Positions 1 through 11,019 of a stretch of DNA of 64,000 bases are shown piece after piece; positions within the stretch are counted from its first letter, which is position 1, and every line of letters begins with the position of its first letter. Both the position numbers and the translations under genes were made by a program. The notes beneath the pieces were generated by a model, which worked only from the letters and a program-made list of their open reading frames with translations, was not told the origin of the DNA and did not search any database. Origin of the DNA: Gnetum montanum (lineage: Eukaryota; Streptophyta; Gnetopsida; Gnetales; Gnetaceae); NCBI GenBank assembly GCA_015680685.1, contig MNCI01006555.1:1184344-1248343 (forward strand), written 5' to 3'.

Positions 1-1849
1 AGTGGGGCAAGTTATACGATGTGGTTAATTTATAAGGAGTTGACCCACTATGGTACTTGTGAGCATAATATGATATGCAAGGATCAACATGTCTCCCCAT
101 GTGGCAATATTCATTAGGCCCCATGGTTGTTGGAGTATTGAGTGGTGGACTTGATAAGGTAACATGAGGCATTGGGTTCGAAGAGGAAGATGCACCATAA
201 TGTTGGATTTGTGCTGAGTTGGCGAATGTAGTGGTTTCTGAACTGTGGTGTCCCTTTCGATGGTCACGTCTAAAGAAGGGATGCCTTCAATGTTCTGAAG
301 AACCTCCACTGTTGTTGATAGTAGTAGCACAAGTAATGTTTGCGGGTTGGTGCTGTGGTGCAAAATATTCTGGCATAGTTGGCGGTGATGTAGAAGGTGA
401 TGAAGTACGAGAATATTGAGGTTGAGGAGAAGTGTAAGGCACATGAGGTGGTGATCTTGTTGGAGAGGACATGGGTGGATAGTACTTGGGAGAATGATAA
501 CGATGAGGTGAGGTAGAGGATGCTGATCCCATTGGAGAAACAGGGTGTTGAACATAATAAGCATTTGGTATTAGGACATATGAAGGGTATTGTCCAGTTG
601 GCGGTGGCCTCCCCCATGACTGAGTTTTTTGCCACTGTGGTTGAACACAGTATTTTTTTACGAACTCTGGATGTAACATTCCTCCCCAATTCTCATGTAA
701 ATGTGACAAGATTGGACATTGACCTTTGGGGTGATCAGACAAGAAAATATTACATTGATATGTATGATTGGAAGTTGAGTTCTTATCCCTATTCTCTTCT
801 ACCCTTTGTTTCGATTGTCACGTGGTGTCCTGTCCTATTTCTCGATTTGGCATTGTTCGTCCTCTAATAATGTTGGCATATTCTCCACATCTTTTATGTA
901 CCCAGTCTGTCATCTTATTAATCTTTGCCTCAATTTCATCTAGTTATTGGATTGGAAAAGATGATTCCACCTTCTTAAAGTGAGTTGATTTCTCCTGTTC
1001 ATGATCATGGACCCTTGTTAAGTTGAGATTGTGGTCCTGTTGAGAACCTTCAACATTATCCCATTTAGTTATTTCTCCTTCTTCTTTTGCTATCCACTTA
1101 ATAAGCTCTTAGAGTTTATGGGTTTGTAGCTCATATAGTTGACCTTGGGTGTGCATCCCTAGGGTCTCCCTTGTTTCATTACGAAGCCCATCTATGATAT
1201 GGTACATTAGCCTTTCCTCAGAGAACCCATGGCCTGGGCAATTGTTTAACATTGCATAATATATTTCTAAGGTCATGTCCAAGGGTTCATGTTGCACTTG
1301 TTTCCATTCTTGGATTTGTTTCCTCAAGGCTGACACTCTCACATAGGTTTGATATCTTTCATTAAAAAGTTCTACCATTGTCGGCCAACGTTGAATTGAA
1401 TTTGGTTTTAACGATCTATACCATACTTTTTCTTGGCCAATTAGTGTCAAAGGAAAGAGCTTAAGCTTTTGCCACCCATTATCAATATTGTTCCATGTAT
1501 AGGCATCGTAGAAGGCTTGTAAATGTTGTTGCTGATCTAAATCATAGCCTTCTAAAAACTTGGGAAAGTTGTTTAAATTAAGCACGGGTAGACTACTTTC
1601 CTTACGATGCCTGCGGGATATTCGAACAACCTCCTGTATTTCTATTAAGCTTGTAGTGGCCAGTAGGGGTTCATCATCACTAGGTATGTTATGCTTTCAT
1701 GCATCGGGATGATGTTGTCTTTGTTTATGTTTATAAGAAACCCCCACTTCAGGTTGCATACTCCAATCTTCATTGTCATAATATTCGTTGGTTCTCCAAT
1801 GAATTGCCTCACTAGATGTGGCATTATTATAGTCTTGTAGGAGAGACAT
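1..1849 (-). pseudogene. Gag polyprotein of Ty3/Gypsy element A (3' end beyond window)
   Basis: Gag would package element RNA into cytoplasmic virus-like particles. One minus-strand frame runs from an ATG at 1849-1847 to the window edge (about 616 codons) with only a few in-frame stops, for example near 1109 and at 287-285. A helical Retrotrans_gag-type core lies around 1109-1585, with motifs such as KVWYRSLKPN and WPTMVELFNERYQTY. A zinc-knuckle relic ending in DHPKGQCPI sits near 700-740. A proline/serine-rich tail follows (about 290-620). The start follows the primer site by about 120 bp and matches the start of the sister gag at 51311. Protease and polymerase, if present, lie outside the window. 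Assignment to a gag is firm; lineage is inferred from primer site and LTR only. Confidence 0.85.
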
Positions 1850-1968
1850 GGTTGTAAACCATGTGTGACTTAATTAAATTTTAATTTAATTTCTTTTCTA
1901 AAGGAAATATCGTTAATACTTGTTACAACGATCTTGTATGATGTAACTAATCTAAATAACTAGCACCA

Positions 1969-1986
1969 TCCCTGGCAACGGCACCA
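1969..1986 (-). other. Primer-binding site of element A (tRNA-Asp type)
   Basis: The reverse complement reads TGGTGCCGTTGCCAGGGA. It differs at a few bases from TGGCGCCGTTGCCGGGGA, the complement of the 3' end of plant tRNA-Asp. It lies one base inside the LTR terminus and fixes the orientation of element A as minus. Confidence 0.85.
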
Positions 1987-1987
1987 A

Positions 1988-2849
1988 TGATGAGCGACGA
2001 GGTACCCCTACGCCCAACCATACGAATATGAGTGTTCACGCATGATCCGGTCAAACTCCATGGATAGGCTAGTTCTGGTATCTAGACAGTTACACGTTGA
2101 TCGCAGTTCGCTGTCTTCCCACCTAGACTAATATTTCTTTGTCACATATGGTTTAGTCTAGAGTGAGGCATATGATGTGATCCTAAACTAATGCTACTCC
2201 TAGAGACAATGGAAGATAATATTAATTAAACTAATGAGCAATAGGAAATGATTCTAAGCTAGCCTAAGTGCAATGAGTATCTGTTCCTTAATCATTCGTA
2301 CACATCTTGGACCTCGTGCATGACTACTACTAGGGTTACCAAGCGTAGATCCTAGGTATGCTGCTGGGTTGCCAAGTAGTCACACTTAAATGCTTGTGAT
2401 TAAGTCGTACTCATTTCACATTTAACAACAGGAATAGTAAATGATGATAAATAAATATTAACTAAGAAAGAAATAAATAACCATAACAATTAAATAATTA
2501 AAACTAAGTGAATGATGCAATGATGAAGTAATCTCGATCTTTATTTCCAATCATGTGCATGTCCAAGTACGTCACGCTCGAATAAAGATTCCGTACAATT
2601 ACAAGCATCACACTACGGGCATGCACTGGGAAAATAATCTAACTCCTATGGAAACAAACTAAAAGAGTCTAGCTACAAATGATAAAAGGATGCCTAAATG
2701 AGGTGGAGGACCCTCTTATTTATAGGCCGGGATAGGTGGCTACGTAAACAGGGCCCCATTGATGTAGGAAGGCTACGTTGATGGGGCCGTGTTGACATGG
2801 CTGCATATACGTGGCCCCGTTGATGCATCGACTTAATGACACTTCATCA
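1988..2849 (-). repeat. 5' LTR of element A (~862 bp)
   Basis: Read on the minus strand it starts TGATGAAGTG and ends with CTCATCA next to the primer site, giving TG...CA termini. It contains a CTATAAATAA box and two TTGGYAAYCC motifs, as in the LTRs at 50276, 53741 and 59951. Its U3 lacks the GATATC array of its relatives and instead carries GGCCCCRTTGATG motifs in both orientations (about 2750-2830). The right end abuts ORF F sequence, so A appears to have inserted into F. Confidence 0.8.
2716..2725 (-). promoter_or_regulatory. TATA-like box of LTR A
   Basis: CTATAAATAA on the minus strand. It occupies the same place relative to U3 repeats and LTR ends as the boxes in the LTRs at 50276, 53741 and 59951. 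It would mark the U3/R promoter of element A. Confidence 0.6.
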
Positions 2850-4445
2850 AATATAGCACAAGTCGAAGCAAAGGCACCACCAATACCTGAATAGGGATAA
2901 TGTCTCACATTGTCTGATGACTACCTCTAAGCCATCCAAGAAAAATCCATAATGTGTACAATCATTATGGAGTTGAAATTTGGTTCATTCATGGAATTTT
3001 CCCTAGAAGCCATTAAGACACAACTCCAAGAATTTCCCTTGTGGCCAACACTATCTAGTAATGGATAATGGTATTTGGAAGAAGTTTATCAATTTTAGTG
3101 AAATAAGCAAGATGATGTAGTAGTGAAAATTGAAGAGATCTCTATGCCATATTCCATTGAGATAATAGCAAAGGCTTTGAACATTCCAAATATCAAATCC
3201 ATGTTGTATAGATTTCTACAAGATTTGGCATTGATGCCAAGAAGTTGTGGCTACAAACAACCTATGACAAAGAGGATAATGATTATAGCAAGGTCACTAT
3301 AGAATAAAATATTTATTTCAAAATTGGGACCTACCATTTTTTCCCAATGAAGAGGCTCAATAGGATCTTAACATACATAGCCTAAGGAAGTACAAGTTTA
3401 ATGGAAAAATTTAATGCCAACATCACCCATTTTCTCTTCCTAGAGATCCAGAGATGGGTTGAGGAGAAGAAGGTAGTGAAACTAACATTGTCATTCCCTT
3501 GCCTTATTAAGAAGCTATCCAAGCAAGCATGGATCCTAGGTTACACCAATGATGCTCCAAGAAAGGTCTAGAATGCATCTTACACTAAGATGTCAAAACT
3601 AGTATCACCTAAGAAAGATCAACTTAAGAAGCCAGTGGGGATTGAGGAGGCTTCAAGATCTACACTATTCAATAACATTCTAGCTACTGGTTAATAATAA
3701 TAAGTAGGACCTAATGGTTTAACACTTTTAGGTGATAAAACTAAGCAACATGCTCCACCATCACCACAAGATTACTATCCTTTAATGAGCCATCTATGCC
3801 AAATAGCAAATACCATTAGCTAATGAGTAAGGGAGGGCTCAACCCTATATAAAGTATGAGAGAGCTTCATGAGGCCTATATTTTCTACAAGGGTAGATAT
3901 CCTAGTAGGTAGGAGGAGAAGAAAATTAGGCACAATAAATATCGAGGAATGCTACCTCCTTTCAAGTAGTGCTAGAAACTAGTGAAGGTGTCATAGTTGT
4001 AGTCATGCAACACCAAGATGTAGTAGGAGCAATGAACATAATCATCAATTATATTAAGAAATCATTCAATGTCCCTCTATGCTATCGACAAATATTTTTA
4101 AAGCCAGAGATGCTTAAATGCTAGTTGATTCCTCAATGACACTATAGAACATGAGGACATCCTTAATATATTATTGCAAATGGGTTAGGTCATGTAGAAT
4201 CTTTTTGATGTCCCCAGTGATATCACTACAATGTAGTCTAACTTAATAACCATCAAGGAAAAGCTAGTGATGGTAGAAACAAGGGTAGAGCACATTGAAA
4301 ATGAAGTGCAGAGGCTATAGTAAGAATGAGAAACTCTAAGAGTAGAAATGACGGACCTTGCACAATTTGTTATTCTAGATTAGCTTGAGTAATACAAGAC
4401 CAATCAACTAAGGCATCTGATTACTAGAAATATACAAGTGGAGAT
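2850..4445 (+). pseudogene. ORF F, 5' part: putative plant transposon-type protein, split by element B
   Basis: This degenerate plus-strand ORF is recognised because it aligns along its length with ORF G at 61507-64000. Shared blocks include a segment like FPCLIKKLxKxAxIxGYTND (about 3490-3560), a block like EGxxVVVMQHQD near 3985, and a helical segment from about 4250. The FP-LI-LC-AG pattern and an upstream GV-VDFS-like block in G recall the putative plant transposon protein domain (PF20167-like) often carried by Gypsy elements; that match is from memory. Many stops are TAG. The 5' end is cut by LTR A at 2849 and the reading breaks at 4445, where element B inserted; it resumes at 26310. No function is assigned. 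Confidence 0.55.
4441..4445. repeat. Left target-site duplication (GAGAT) of element B
   Basis: GAGAT directly precedes the TG of the left LTR and is repeated at 26305-26309, directly after the CA of the right LTR. Joining the flanks restores continuity with ORF G. Confidence 0.9.
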
Positions 4446-4911
4446 TGTTATGATTGAAAACCTCAATTGTTGGAATAAAAACCAAGGATCCCTAATGCAA
4501 GCAGTTTCTCAACACCGAATCCCTAATGCCTTCATCGTGAAAATGGGATTCAGGGTTCCTTGGTTAGTTTGGAAGATCAACCAAGCACTTGAGAGATGCA
4601 AAACATAAAAATATGAACAAATCCAAATAATGCACAAATAATAAATTTATCTTTGAATACAAAACTCAAAAATTAAAAATTTATTGAGAAAAGAATAAAG
4701 AATAAGTTAGAGAAATGTGTACAAATGGTGCCTAGATGAGCAAAAAATGGGATCCACTTGTATAAGAGTTCAAAGCCTGTTGAAGCCAAGATGATCTACT
4801 CCATGATCTGAGTGCCAAGCCACTCTTGATGTTATATAACCTTCCTTTGCTACTACAAACTTGGATTTGCTAATTTGGTCATTGTTTGGGGGGGGGGGGG
4901 GGGGGGGGGGG

Positions 4912-5365
4912 NNNNNNNNNNNNNNNNNNNNNNNNNNNNNNNNNNNNNNNNNNNNNNNNNNNNNNNNNNNNNNNNNNNNNNNNNNNNNNNNNNNNNNNNN
5001 NNNNNNNNNNNNNNNNNNNNNNNNNNNNNNNNNNNNNNNNNNNNNNNNNNNNNNNNNNNNNNNNNNNNNNNNNNNNNNNNNNNNNNNNNNNNNNNNNNNN
5101 NNNNNNNNNNNNNNNNNNNNNNNNNNNNNNNNNNNNNNNNNNNNNNNNNNNNNNNNNNNNNNNNNNNNNNNNNNNNNNNNNNNNNNNNNNNNNNNNNNNN
5201 NNNNNNNNNNNNNNNNNNNNNNNNNNNNNNNNNNNNNNNNNNNNNNNNNNNNNNNNNNNNNNNNNNNNNNNNNNNNNNNNNNNNNNNNNNNNNNNNNNNN
5301 NNNNNNNNNNNNNNNNNNNNNNNNNNNNNNNNNNNNNNNNNNNNNNNNNNNNNNNNNNNNNNNNN
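4912..5365. other. Assembly gap (454 N) after a 24-base poly-G run
   Basis: Unknown bases preceded by G at 4888-4911. In the right LTR the equivalent interval, between TTGGTTGTTG and the GAGTCCCAGAAGTGTAGTG block, is only some tens of bases. The gap is therefore probably over-sized. Confidence 0.95.
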
Positions 5366-5992
5366 CTTCATGCTAGGTTTGGAGTCCCAAAAGTGTAGTG
5401 TTAACATCAAAATCCACCCAAATCCAAAGGCCTCAATGCTTCCATGCTGTGGTTCAAGAGACTGAAAGTATGAAAACTTGCAAGAGCTCTTGAGTGCCTG
5501 AAAATGCCTTAGGTATGAAGTTGTGTATTTGTAAATTATTGCTAAAAATTGCTCTTATTTTAAAATTGCTTCACTTTGCCCAAAATTGCTGCACTTAAGA
5601 AAAAATTTTGGAACTTGTCAAAAATTGGAAACCTTGTCAAAAATCTAGAACCTATAAATGGTGTTGAAGTTTTCCTTTTATAAGGTCTTTGGGCCATGAA
5701 TGGGGTTGAAAATTGGCTATGAATGGGCTTCAAAATGGCTGTAAATTTGATGTAATTTTGCTAAAAATTGGCTACCAAATTTAGGTGAAATGGGTGTTCA
5801 AATTTGAGGGGTTACTAAAAATAGTAAGTGCTTTCACCATGGTCATTACATTTACTAAAAATAGTAGCCAAGGCACCCCTTCCATGCTGGAGAGGAATCT
5901 TCAACACTAAGCTCTCCACCATGATTGTTGAAGTGGCTAGTTAATGTTGAAGTGCATAACTTGATAAATTTTCCTTCTTGTGGCTTCCACAT

Positions 5993-6097
5993 TGGGGAGA
6001 AACTTTCTAGGCTGGGGGGAAACTTTCCAGTTTGAGGGGAAAGTTTTCAAGCTAGGGAGAAACTTTCTAGTTTGAGGGCAAATTTTCAAAAATGTAC
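5993..6097. repeat. ~24-bp tandem repeats in left LTR of B
   Basis: About four imperfect copies of a unit like GGGGGAAACTTTCYAG followed by a TTGAG- or CTAGG-type spacer. The right LTR (25757-25882) holds more copies, so copy number has changed since insertion. Confidence 0.75.
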
Positions 6098-6492
6098 CTT
6101 TGGTTTCCACATTGAAGGGGGAAAAGTTTTTAGACCCCCAACCCTTCCACGTTGGGGGTAGGTGAGATCTACCTTCCTGCATGTGTTTTCAACGTAGAAA
6201 AATGTCTACCCCTCATAAAACCCATAAAATTTCCCTTTTTGACATTCCAAAAAATATTTTTGATCCCCAAAGCCAAAAATATAGACACTAGGTAACTTTT
6301 TTTTTTTCACTTGGGGAATAAGGCTTTGACCACTTATGAGGCATTTTTGAGCCCCAAAAGTATAAAGTATGTGAAATTGCGCATTGTGGCTTATAAATTG
6401 CACATTTACAATGAAATTTTGCCTCAAGTTCCATGGGGTGAAATCTACATGATGAAGATTAATTATGACATGCAAAATTTTGTGGCATTTCA

Positions 6493-6506
6493 ATGTCCCC
6501 TCTTTG
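6493..6506 (-). other. Polypurine tract of element B
   Basis: The minus strand reads AAAGAGGGGACA then directly TGAAATGCC of the 3' LTR. Position and purine content fit plus-strand priming and confirm the minus orientation of B. Confidence 0.7.
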
Positions 6507-6850
6507 ATGGTGTTTGGAGGATTGACGCGAGAGGCACCAACAAAGAATACAAAACACCATTGCATATTATAATGTTATAATGCATAGAGGCCACATGAGA
6601 ATTAGGTTATCTAGGTCACCAATGTTGCTAGTTTAAGGCCATGGCAGGCCATGGTACTAGTTGAAGGTCCTTATAAGCCATGTCACTAGTTTAAGGTCAT
6701 AGCAAATCGTTAAAAGCAGGCTCGCTTGTTGATAATCTGTTAGCTACATGTAGTATGGCTTCAAATAGGCATGATTGACCAGATTGGCCAGCTGATTCTC
6801 ATCCATGTTGGCTATCTTGAATGCTCCATTTCCATAGGCTCTAGTGACAA
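6507..6850 (-). other. 3' untranslated region of B with minisatellite
   Basis: No coding frame seen. At about 6612-6715 there are three to four imperfect ~31-bp units of the type CTAGTTTAAGGCCATGGCAGGCCATGGTA. Related units recur at 10390-10460 and 19360-19590. Confidence 0.6.
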
Positions 6851-7830
6851 AGAAGAGCCCTTCTCAATTGGCTAAGAATTTGTCTGCATGCTAATAGATG
6901 GCCTTGAGGATGAGGTCCCCTTCCTTGATCTTGCACACAGTCAGGTTATCATGATGTTGTTGCTTCTGCTTCTCTTGATAGTGCTTGATGTGAGCAAGCA
7001 CTTGCATAAGCCACTCTTCCATCAAATCCAACATTGCTATCTAGAACTCCTTGCTCTACTTGTCATTGATGAAGTTGGTCAAGGCTAATCAAAGTGATGA
7101 TACCTATAATTTGGAAGGTAAAATAGCTTCAAACCCATAAAAAAGGCTATAAGGGGTCATTCTGGTTATTGTGTGATAAGTTGTTCTATATGCCCATAGT
7201 ACATGGATAAGCTTCTCATGACACCTTCACTTGTTGTTGTCAAGCATCTTCTTGACCAAGTTGATTATGGCCTTGTTTCTCACTTCTTCTTGTCCATTGG
7301 CTTAGGGGTAGTAAGGTGACGAGAAAGAATGCTTAATGCCTAGGTTATGACAAAAACCTTGGTTTTTTGGATGCCAAATTGAGGTCCATTATCTGTAACT
7401 ATGATCATGGGTATGCCAAAATGAGCTGTAATGTTTTCTAGGATAAACTTGCAAACTTGTTCAGATGTGGTCTTCCTTAGGAAAATAGCTTCAACCCACT
7501 TGGTAAAGTATTTGGTTGCAATGATGATGAAGCTATGTCTTGCGATAGATTTAGGTGTTATGGGTCCAATGATATCAAACCCCCATCATTGAAATGACCA
7601 TGTTATCCAGGTCATATGCAACTCAGTTGGTGATACATGTATCAAGTTGCTATATCGTTGGCATGTGTCGCATCACTTAACCTTTTGCAAGCAGTCATTT
7701 TTCATATGGGGCCAATAGTAGCCTAACTATCTAATCTTAGTGATCATGGATCTAGGTCTTATATGTCAACCAAAAATACCCTTGTGAACCTCCTCTAGGA
7801 CTATTTTGTCTTTGGTTTTGCCTAAGAACT
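6851..7830 (-). pseudogene. Integrase of element B (degenerate)
   Basis: Integrase inserts the cDNA into host DNA in the nucleus. Minus-strand reading in joined frames shows a zinc-binding-like N-terminus (GYYWPHMKNDCLQKV... CDTCQRY, about 7660-7740). It is followed by WGFDIIGPI (about 7565-7590, first catalytic Asp) and TDNGPQFG (about 7380-7400, second catalytic Asp). Several stops and frameshifts follow, and the C-terminal part toward 6851 is hard to read. Order after RNase H and before the polypurine tract is as expected for Gypsy elements. Confidence 0.8.
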
Positions 7831-7949
7831 TTAGAAGTATGCCATCATAGGACCATCAACATAATGTGTTATCACCTATGATGACATACTACTTCAACTG
7901 CTTGTGTACGGTGTCCTTTTGAGAAGTAGTCAATTCCTATGAGAATTCA

Positions 7950-8660
7950 CCATGTAGAAGGAAAAATTTGATATCATCATACCACTCCTTGGAAGTAATA
8001 GTATGAATGATAGCCACAAAGGTATCCTCAATGTTCTTTGTAATGAGAGTAGCACAGTTCATAGTTAAGGTGGGAAACTTACTAAACACATCTAGCATCA
8101 TACTAAGGGTTAATGTTGCAATTGCATCAGCTATAACATTTTCATGTTGAGGTATGTGTTGGATATCAATGTCTATGAATTATTGTAATAGTTGCTTTCC
8201 TATGTCACAGTAAGGTTGTAAGTGCTTAGCTTTGCATGCATAGACTTCAATTACTTGGTTAACCATGAGTTTTCAATCACCTTTGATGGTTAGGCATCTA
8301 ATTCCTAGGTCATGAGCTACTGTAATCCCTTTGATTAACCCTCATACTCTACTATGTTTTTAGTACATGAGAGCCCAAAATAATAGGCAAAGGGTTGGAT
8401 TTCACCAAATGGAAATGTTATTATGGTAGCAACACTAGCCCCATAGGCAGTTGAAGCTTCATTAAAGTTCATAACTACCTCATAATCCTTAGGCACCTGG
8501 CTAACTATGTTAATGTGTTCATCAAGGAACTCAGGGTCTATGGTTGCTTGGTCATCAATAGGTGAAACTGTAAGTTGCACAACTATAGCTTGACCTTTTG
8601 TTAAGGATTGAGAGATGTAATGGAGGTTGAACTTTGCGTTATGGCTTTCCATCGAGCTAT
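7950..8660 (-). pseudogene. Second, archaeal-type RNase H (aRNH) of element B
   Basis: The readable minus-strand ORF 8652-8335 continues past a few stops toward 8000. It shows FNEASTAYGASVATII, FGEIQPFAYYFGLSCTKNIVEYEGLI, LGIRCLTIKGD, and near the end IQHIPQHENVIADAIATL. This is the usual strand and helix order of the extra RNase H domain in Tat elements: a G-A-G-V segment, an N-x-x-E-Y-E-A-L helix, a GDS-like block (here GD then stop), and an EN-xADALA end. The domain supports Tat placement. The Ser after GD and some catalytic carboxylates are altered or missing. Confidence 0.82.
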
Positions 8661-10150
8661 ATAACTACTTTTGTAGATGTTGGTCATTATGGATTTGAGT
8701 ATGTTATCCTTCCAAATTACATTGACTTAGCTTCTAAAGAGGTAATGTCTCCATTTCTTCAAAGAGAAGACTAGTGCTAAATAGTGCTTCTCCACTTCAT
8801 TGTATTGGGTCTTGTGAGCTACTAATGCATGACTAAGGTAGTATACAACCATTTTTGCTTCATCATCATAGGCAATGGATGTATCAGAAATGGAAAGATA
8901 AATGTAAAATAGTTTATCCTCTTGTGGAGGATAAATTGTAGGTAGTTTTATTAATTAGTGCTTAAGGTTTTCAAAGGCATCGTGCCATTGAGCCATCCAC
9001 TCATAGTGAACTCCCTTCTTAAGCAAGTGGTGCATGGGTTGTAACTTATTCGTAAGCGTAGCAGTAAACCTATGAATAAACTATAGTCTACCTTGTAATC
9101 CCTAAAGTTCTTTAAGGTTGGTAGGTGCTACCAATTTGGATATGTCCTTAACCTTATTAGGATCTATGCATATCCTTGTGTCAGAGACTACAAAGCCAAG
9201 CATCTTACTTGTCTTGACATTGAAGACACACTTTGTAGGGTTGAGCCTAAGGTCATATTTAAGGCATCATTTAAGCACAAGATCTAGGTCATTAGCATGA
9301 TCATTGGCTATTTTAGACTTCATGACTACGTCATCTACATAGTCATTAACAAAACCTAACATCTAATCACTGAAGATATAGGTTAAAGGGCATTATGGTA
9401 TAACAAAAAGTACCCAATGGGGTCCTAAAGGTTGTGCTAAGTTGGTGTTTTGGGTCGATCCTAATTTGGATATATCCCAAAAATCCATCCATAAAGGACA
9501 ACAAGGCATGTCTGGCTATAGTATCAATAAGTTGATCAATACGAGGCAAAGGAAAGTCATCCTTGATGGTGGCTTTATTTAAGTCTCAAAAATCAATGAA
9601 AATATGGATACTTCCATTTTTCTTATGGAGCACCACTATGTTGGACATCCATTCTGCATAATCAATAGCCCTAATGAAACCTACTTAGTAGAGCTTTGAG
9701 ATTTCATCGTGAACTACCAAGTCCAAATTAGCTCTAAGCTTGCACTTTTTGCTTAATTGGTCTAATTCTAGGATCTAATATAATGTTGTGCTGGACAAGA
9801 CATGGGTCTAGGCAGGGGCATATCTTCATATGACTAGGCAAAAGACTTAATGTTATTTTGTAATACTTTAGTGATGTCTTGAGCACATTGAGGCTCTAGT
9901 GCAAAACTTAATTTAAGAGTTTCCTCCTCACCATTGTGTGTTGTGATAGGAACCTCAACTAAAGGATCTTCAATTATGTCTCATACTTCTAAGTCAAGGA
10001 CTTTGGCTAGGTTTTTAGGCCATTCTAGAGGTTTCTCTATTTAGGCTATGTGGCCTACAAGACTCTTAGGCTCAAATTCTAGGCAATCATAGTTGATACA
10101 CTATTTAATATCATGAGGTCCATGTAGACACAAAGGCAAATTGATTTGCT
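8661..10150 (-). pseudogene. Reverse transcriptase and RNase H of element B
   Basis: RT copies element RNA into cDNA in the virus-like particle. The minus strand shows PRIDQLIDTIARHALLSFMD, GYIQIRIDP, TTFRTPLGTFCYTIMPF (about 9390-9545) and the active-site box NDYVDDVVMKSK (about 9321-9350), all in conserved order. Both active-site aspartates survive. Downstream, a connection and RNase H relic reads YYLSHALVAHKTQYNEVEKHYLALVF (about 8790-8860). Stops and at least two frameshifts break the frame. Upstream toward 10150 a low-stop polyprotein linker is visible. The protease lies ~10 kb away at 20 kb because of the insert region. Confidence 0.87.
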
Positions 10151-10159
10151 TCCAAGTAC

Positions 10160-10860
10160 TCATACTTTGATCCTGCATATCAACCAAAAGCATATTAAGT
10201 GGCACCTAGGTAAAAGTAAATAAATAATGTTAAAATGACATAAAACATGTGTAAATATAATACAATCAAGGCCATTCAAGGTTATTAATGAGATGAGGTC
10301 AATTTAGAAAAGTACAATAGAGGCAAACAAAGGTTACATATGGTTCAAAAAATGGGAAATATGAGTGAGGCCACAAATGATCAATAAAGGCCACAGTTTT
10401 GCTAGTTTAAGGCCTTAGTGGGCCATGATGCCAGTTTAAGGCCTTAGCGAGCCATGGTTCTATGGTGTCAAATGGTGGTCAAGGAAGGTCAAATCCCACT
10501 ATTTGATATCATTTAAAGGCCAAAAAGGCAAATATAGTTGTAGTAAGATAAATAAAGAACATATAGAGTTGTATAGAGGCCATAAAAGGTCAACCATGTC
10601 CATAAGGCAAAATAAGTCTAAAAAACAAGCTAACACATTACATAATAAGTTAAAAATTAAGTAAAGTAGGCCATATATGATAAAATTTTGTTAATATAGG
10701 TAAAATTTTTTAATTTTTACCAGTTTTAGGACTTAGCAAGCCATGTTTTGAGGCCACAAGGCTATTAGGTGAGTTCAAACATCAATTAGGGTTGTTTCTA
10801 GGCTATCTAGATCCAAAAATCAAGTGTTTTAAGGCTTCCACATCGAGCTTAGCATGGAAA
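10160..10860. repeat. Non-coding spacer with ~31-bp minisatellite units
   Basis: No coding frame seen. Units such as GCTAGTTTAAGGCCTTAGTG, each followed by GGCCATGATGCC-like sequence, occur at 10395-10455, with a decayed trace at 10720-10750. They match the larger array at 19360-19590, so the same minisatellite flanks both ends of the insert region of B. Confidence 0.6.
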
Positions 10861-11019
10861 CAAAGGCCCTTAGTATGGAGACTAAGGAAAATTGGTTTTA
10901 GGGTGTTTAGAGGTACAAAATTGAGGTATCAAGACCTTCTTAGGGTAGTGTAGGGTTAGATCCATCAAAATTGGCCTCCCCAGAGGTCTATAAAGGCCAA
11001 AATTGGCTTCTCTAATGAA

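Larger units (their letters stand above)
4446..6492 (-). repeat. 3' LTR of element B (left copy)
   Basis: It aligns along its length with 24640-26304. Diagnostic shared stretches include AATAATGCACAAATAATAAA near 4630 and 24816, and the block before the terminus (about 6310-6492 versus 26120-26304). It begins TGTTATGATT and ends GGCATTTCA on the plus strand. It contains the N gap, a TATA-like box (minus strand, 5674-5685, CCTTATAAAAGG) and ~24-bp tandem repeats. Short ORFs inside it are not credible genes. Confidence 0.88.

Noticed and set aside
4853-5465. Long open frames across the N gap
   Set aside because: They consist of N plus poly-G translated as Gly or Pro; no information.
6206-6580. 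Open frames on both strands within the left LTR of B
   Set aside because: They lie in an LTR, lack motifs and are not kept open in the right LTR copy.
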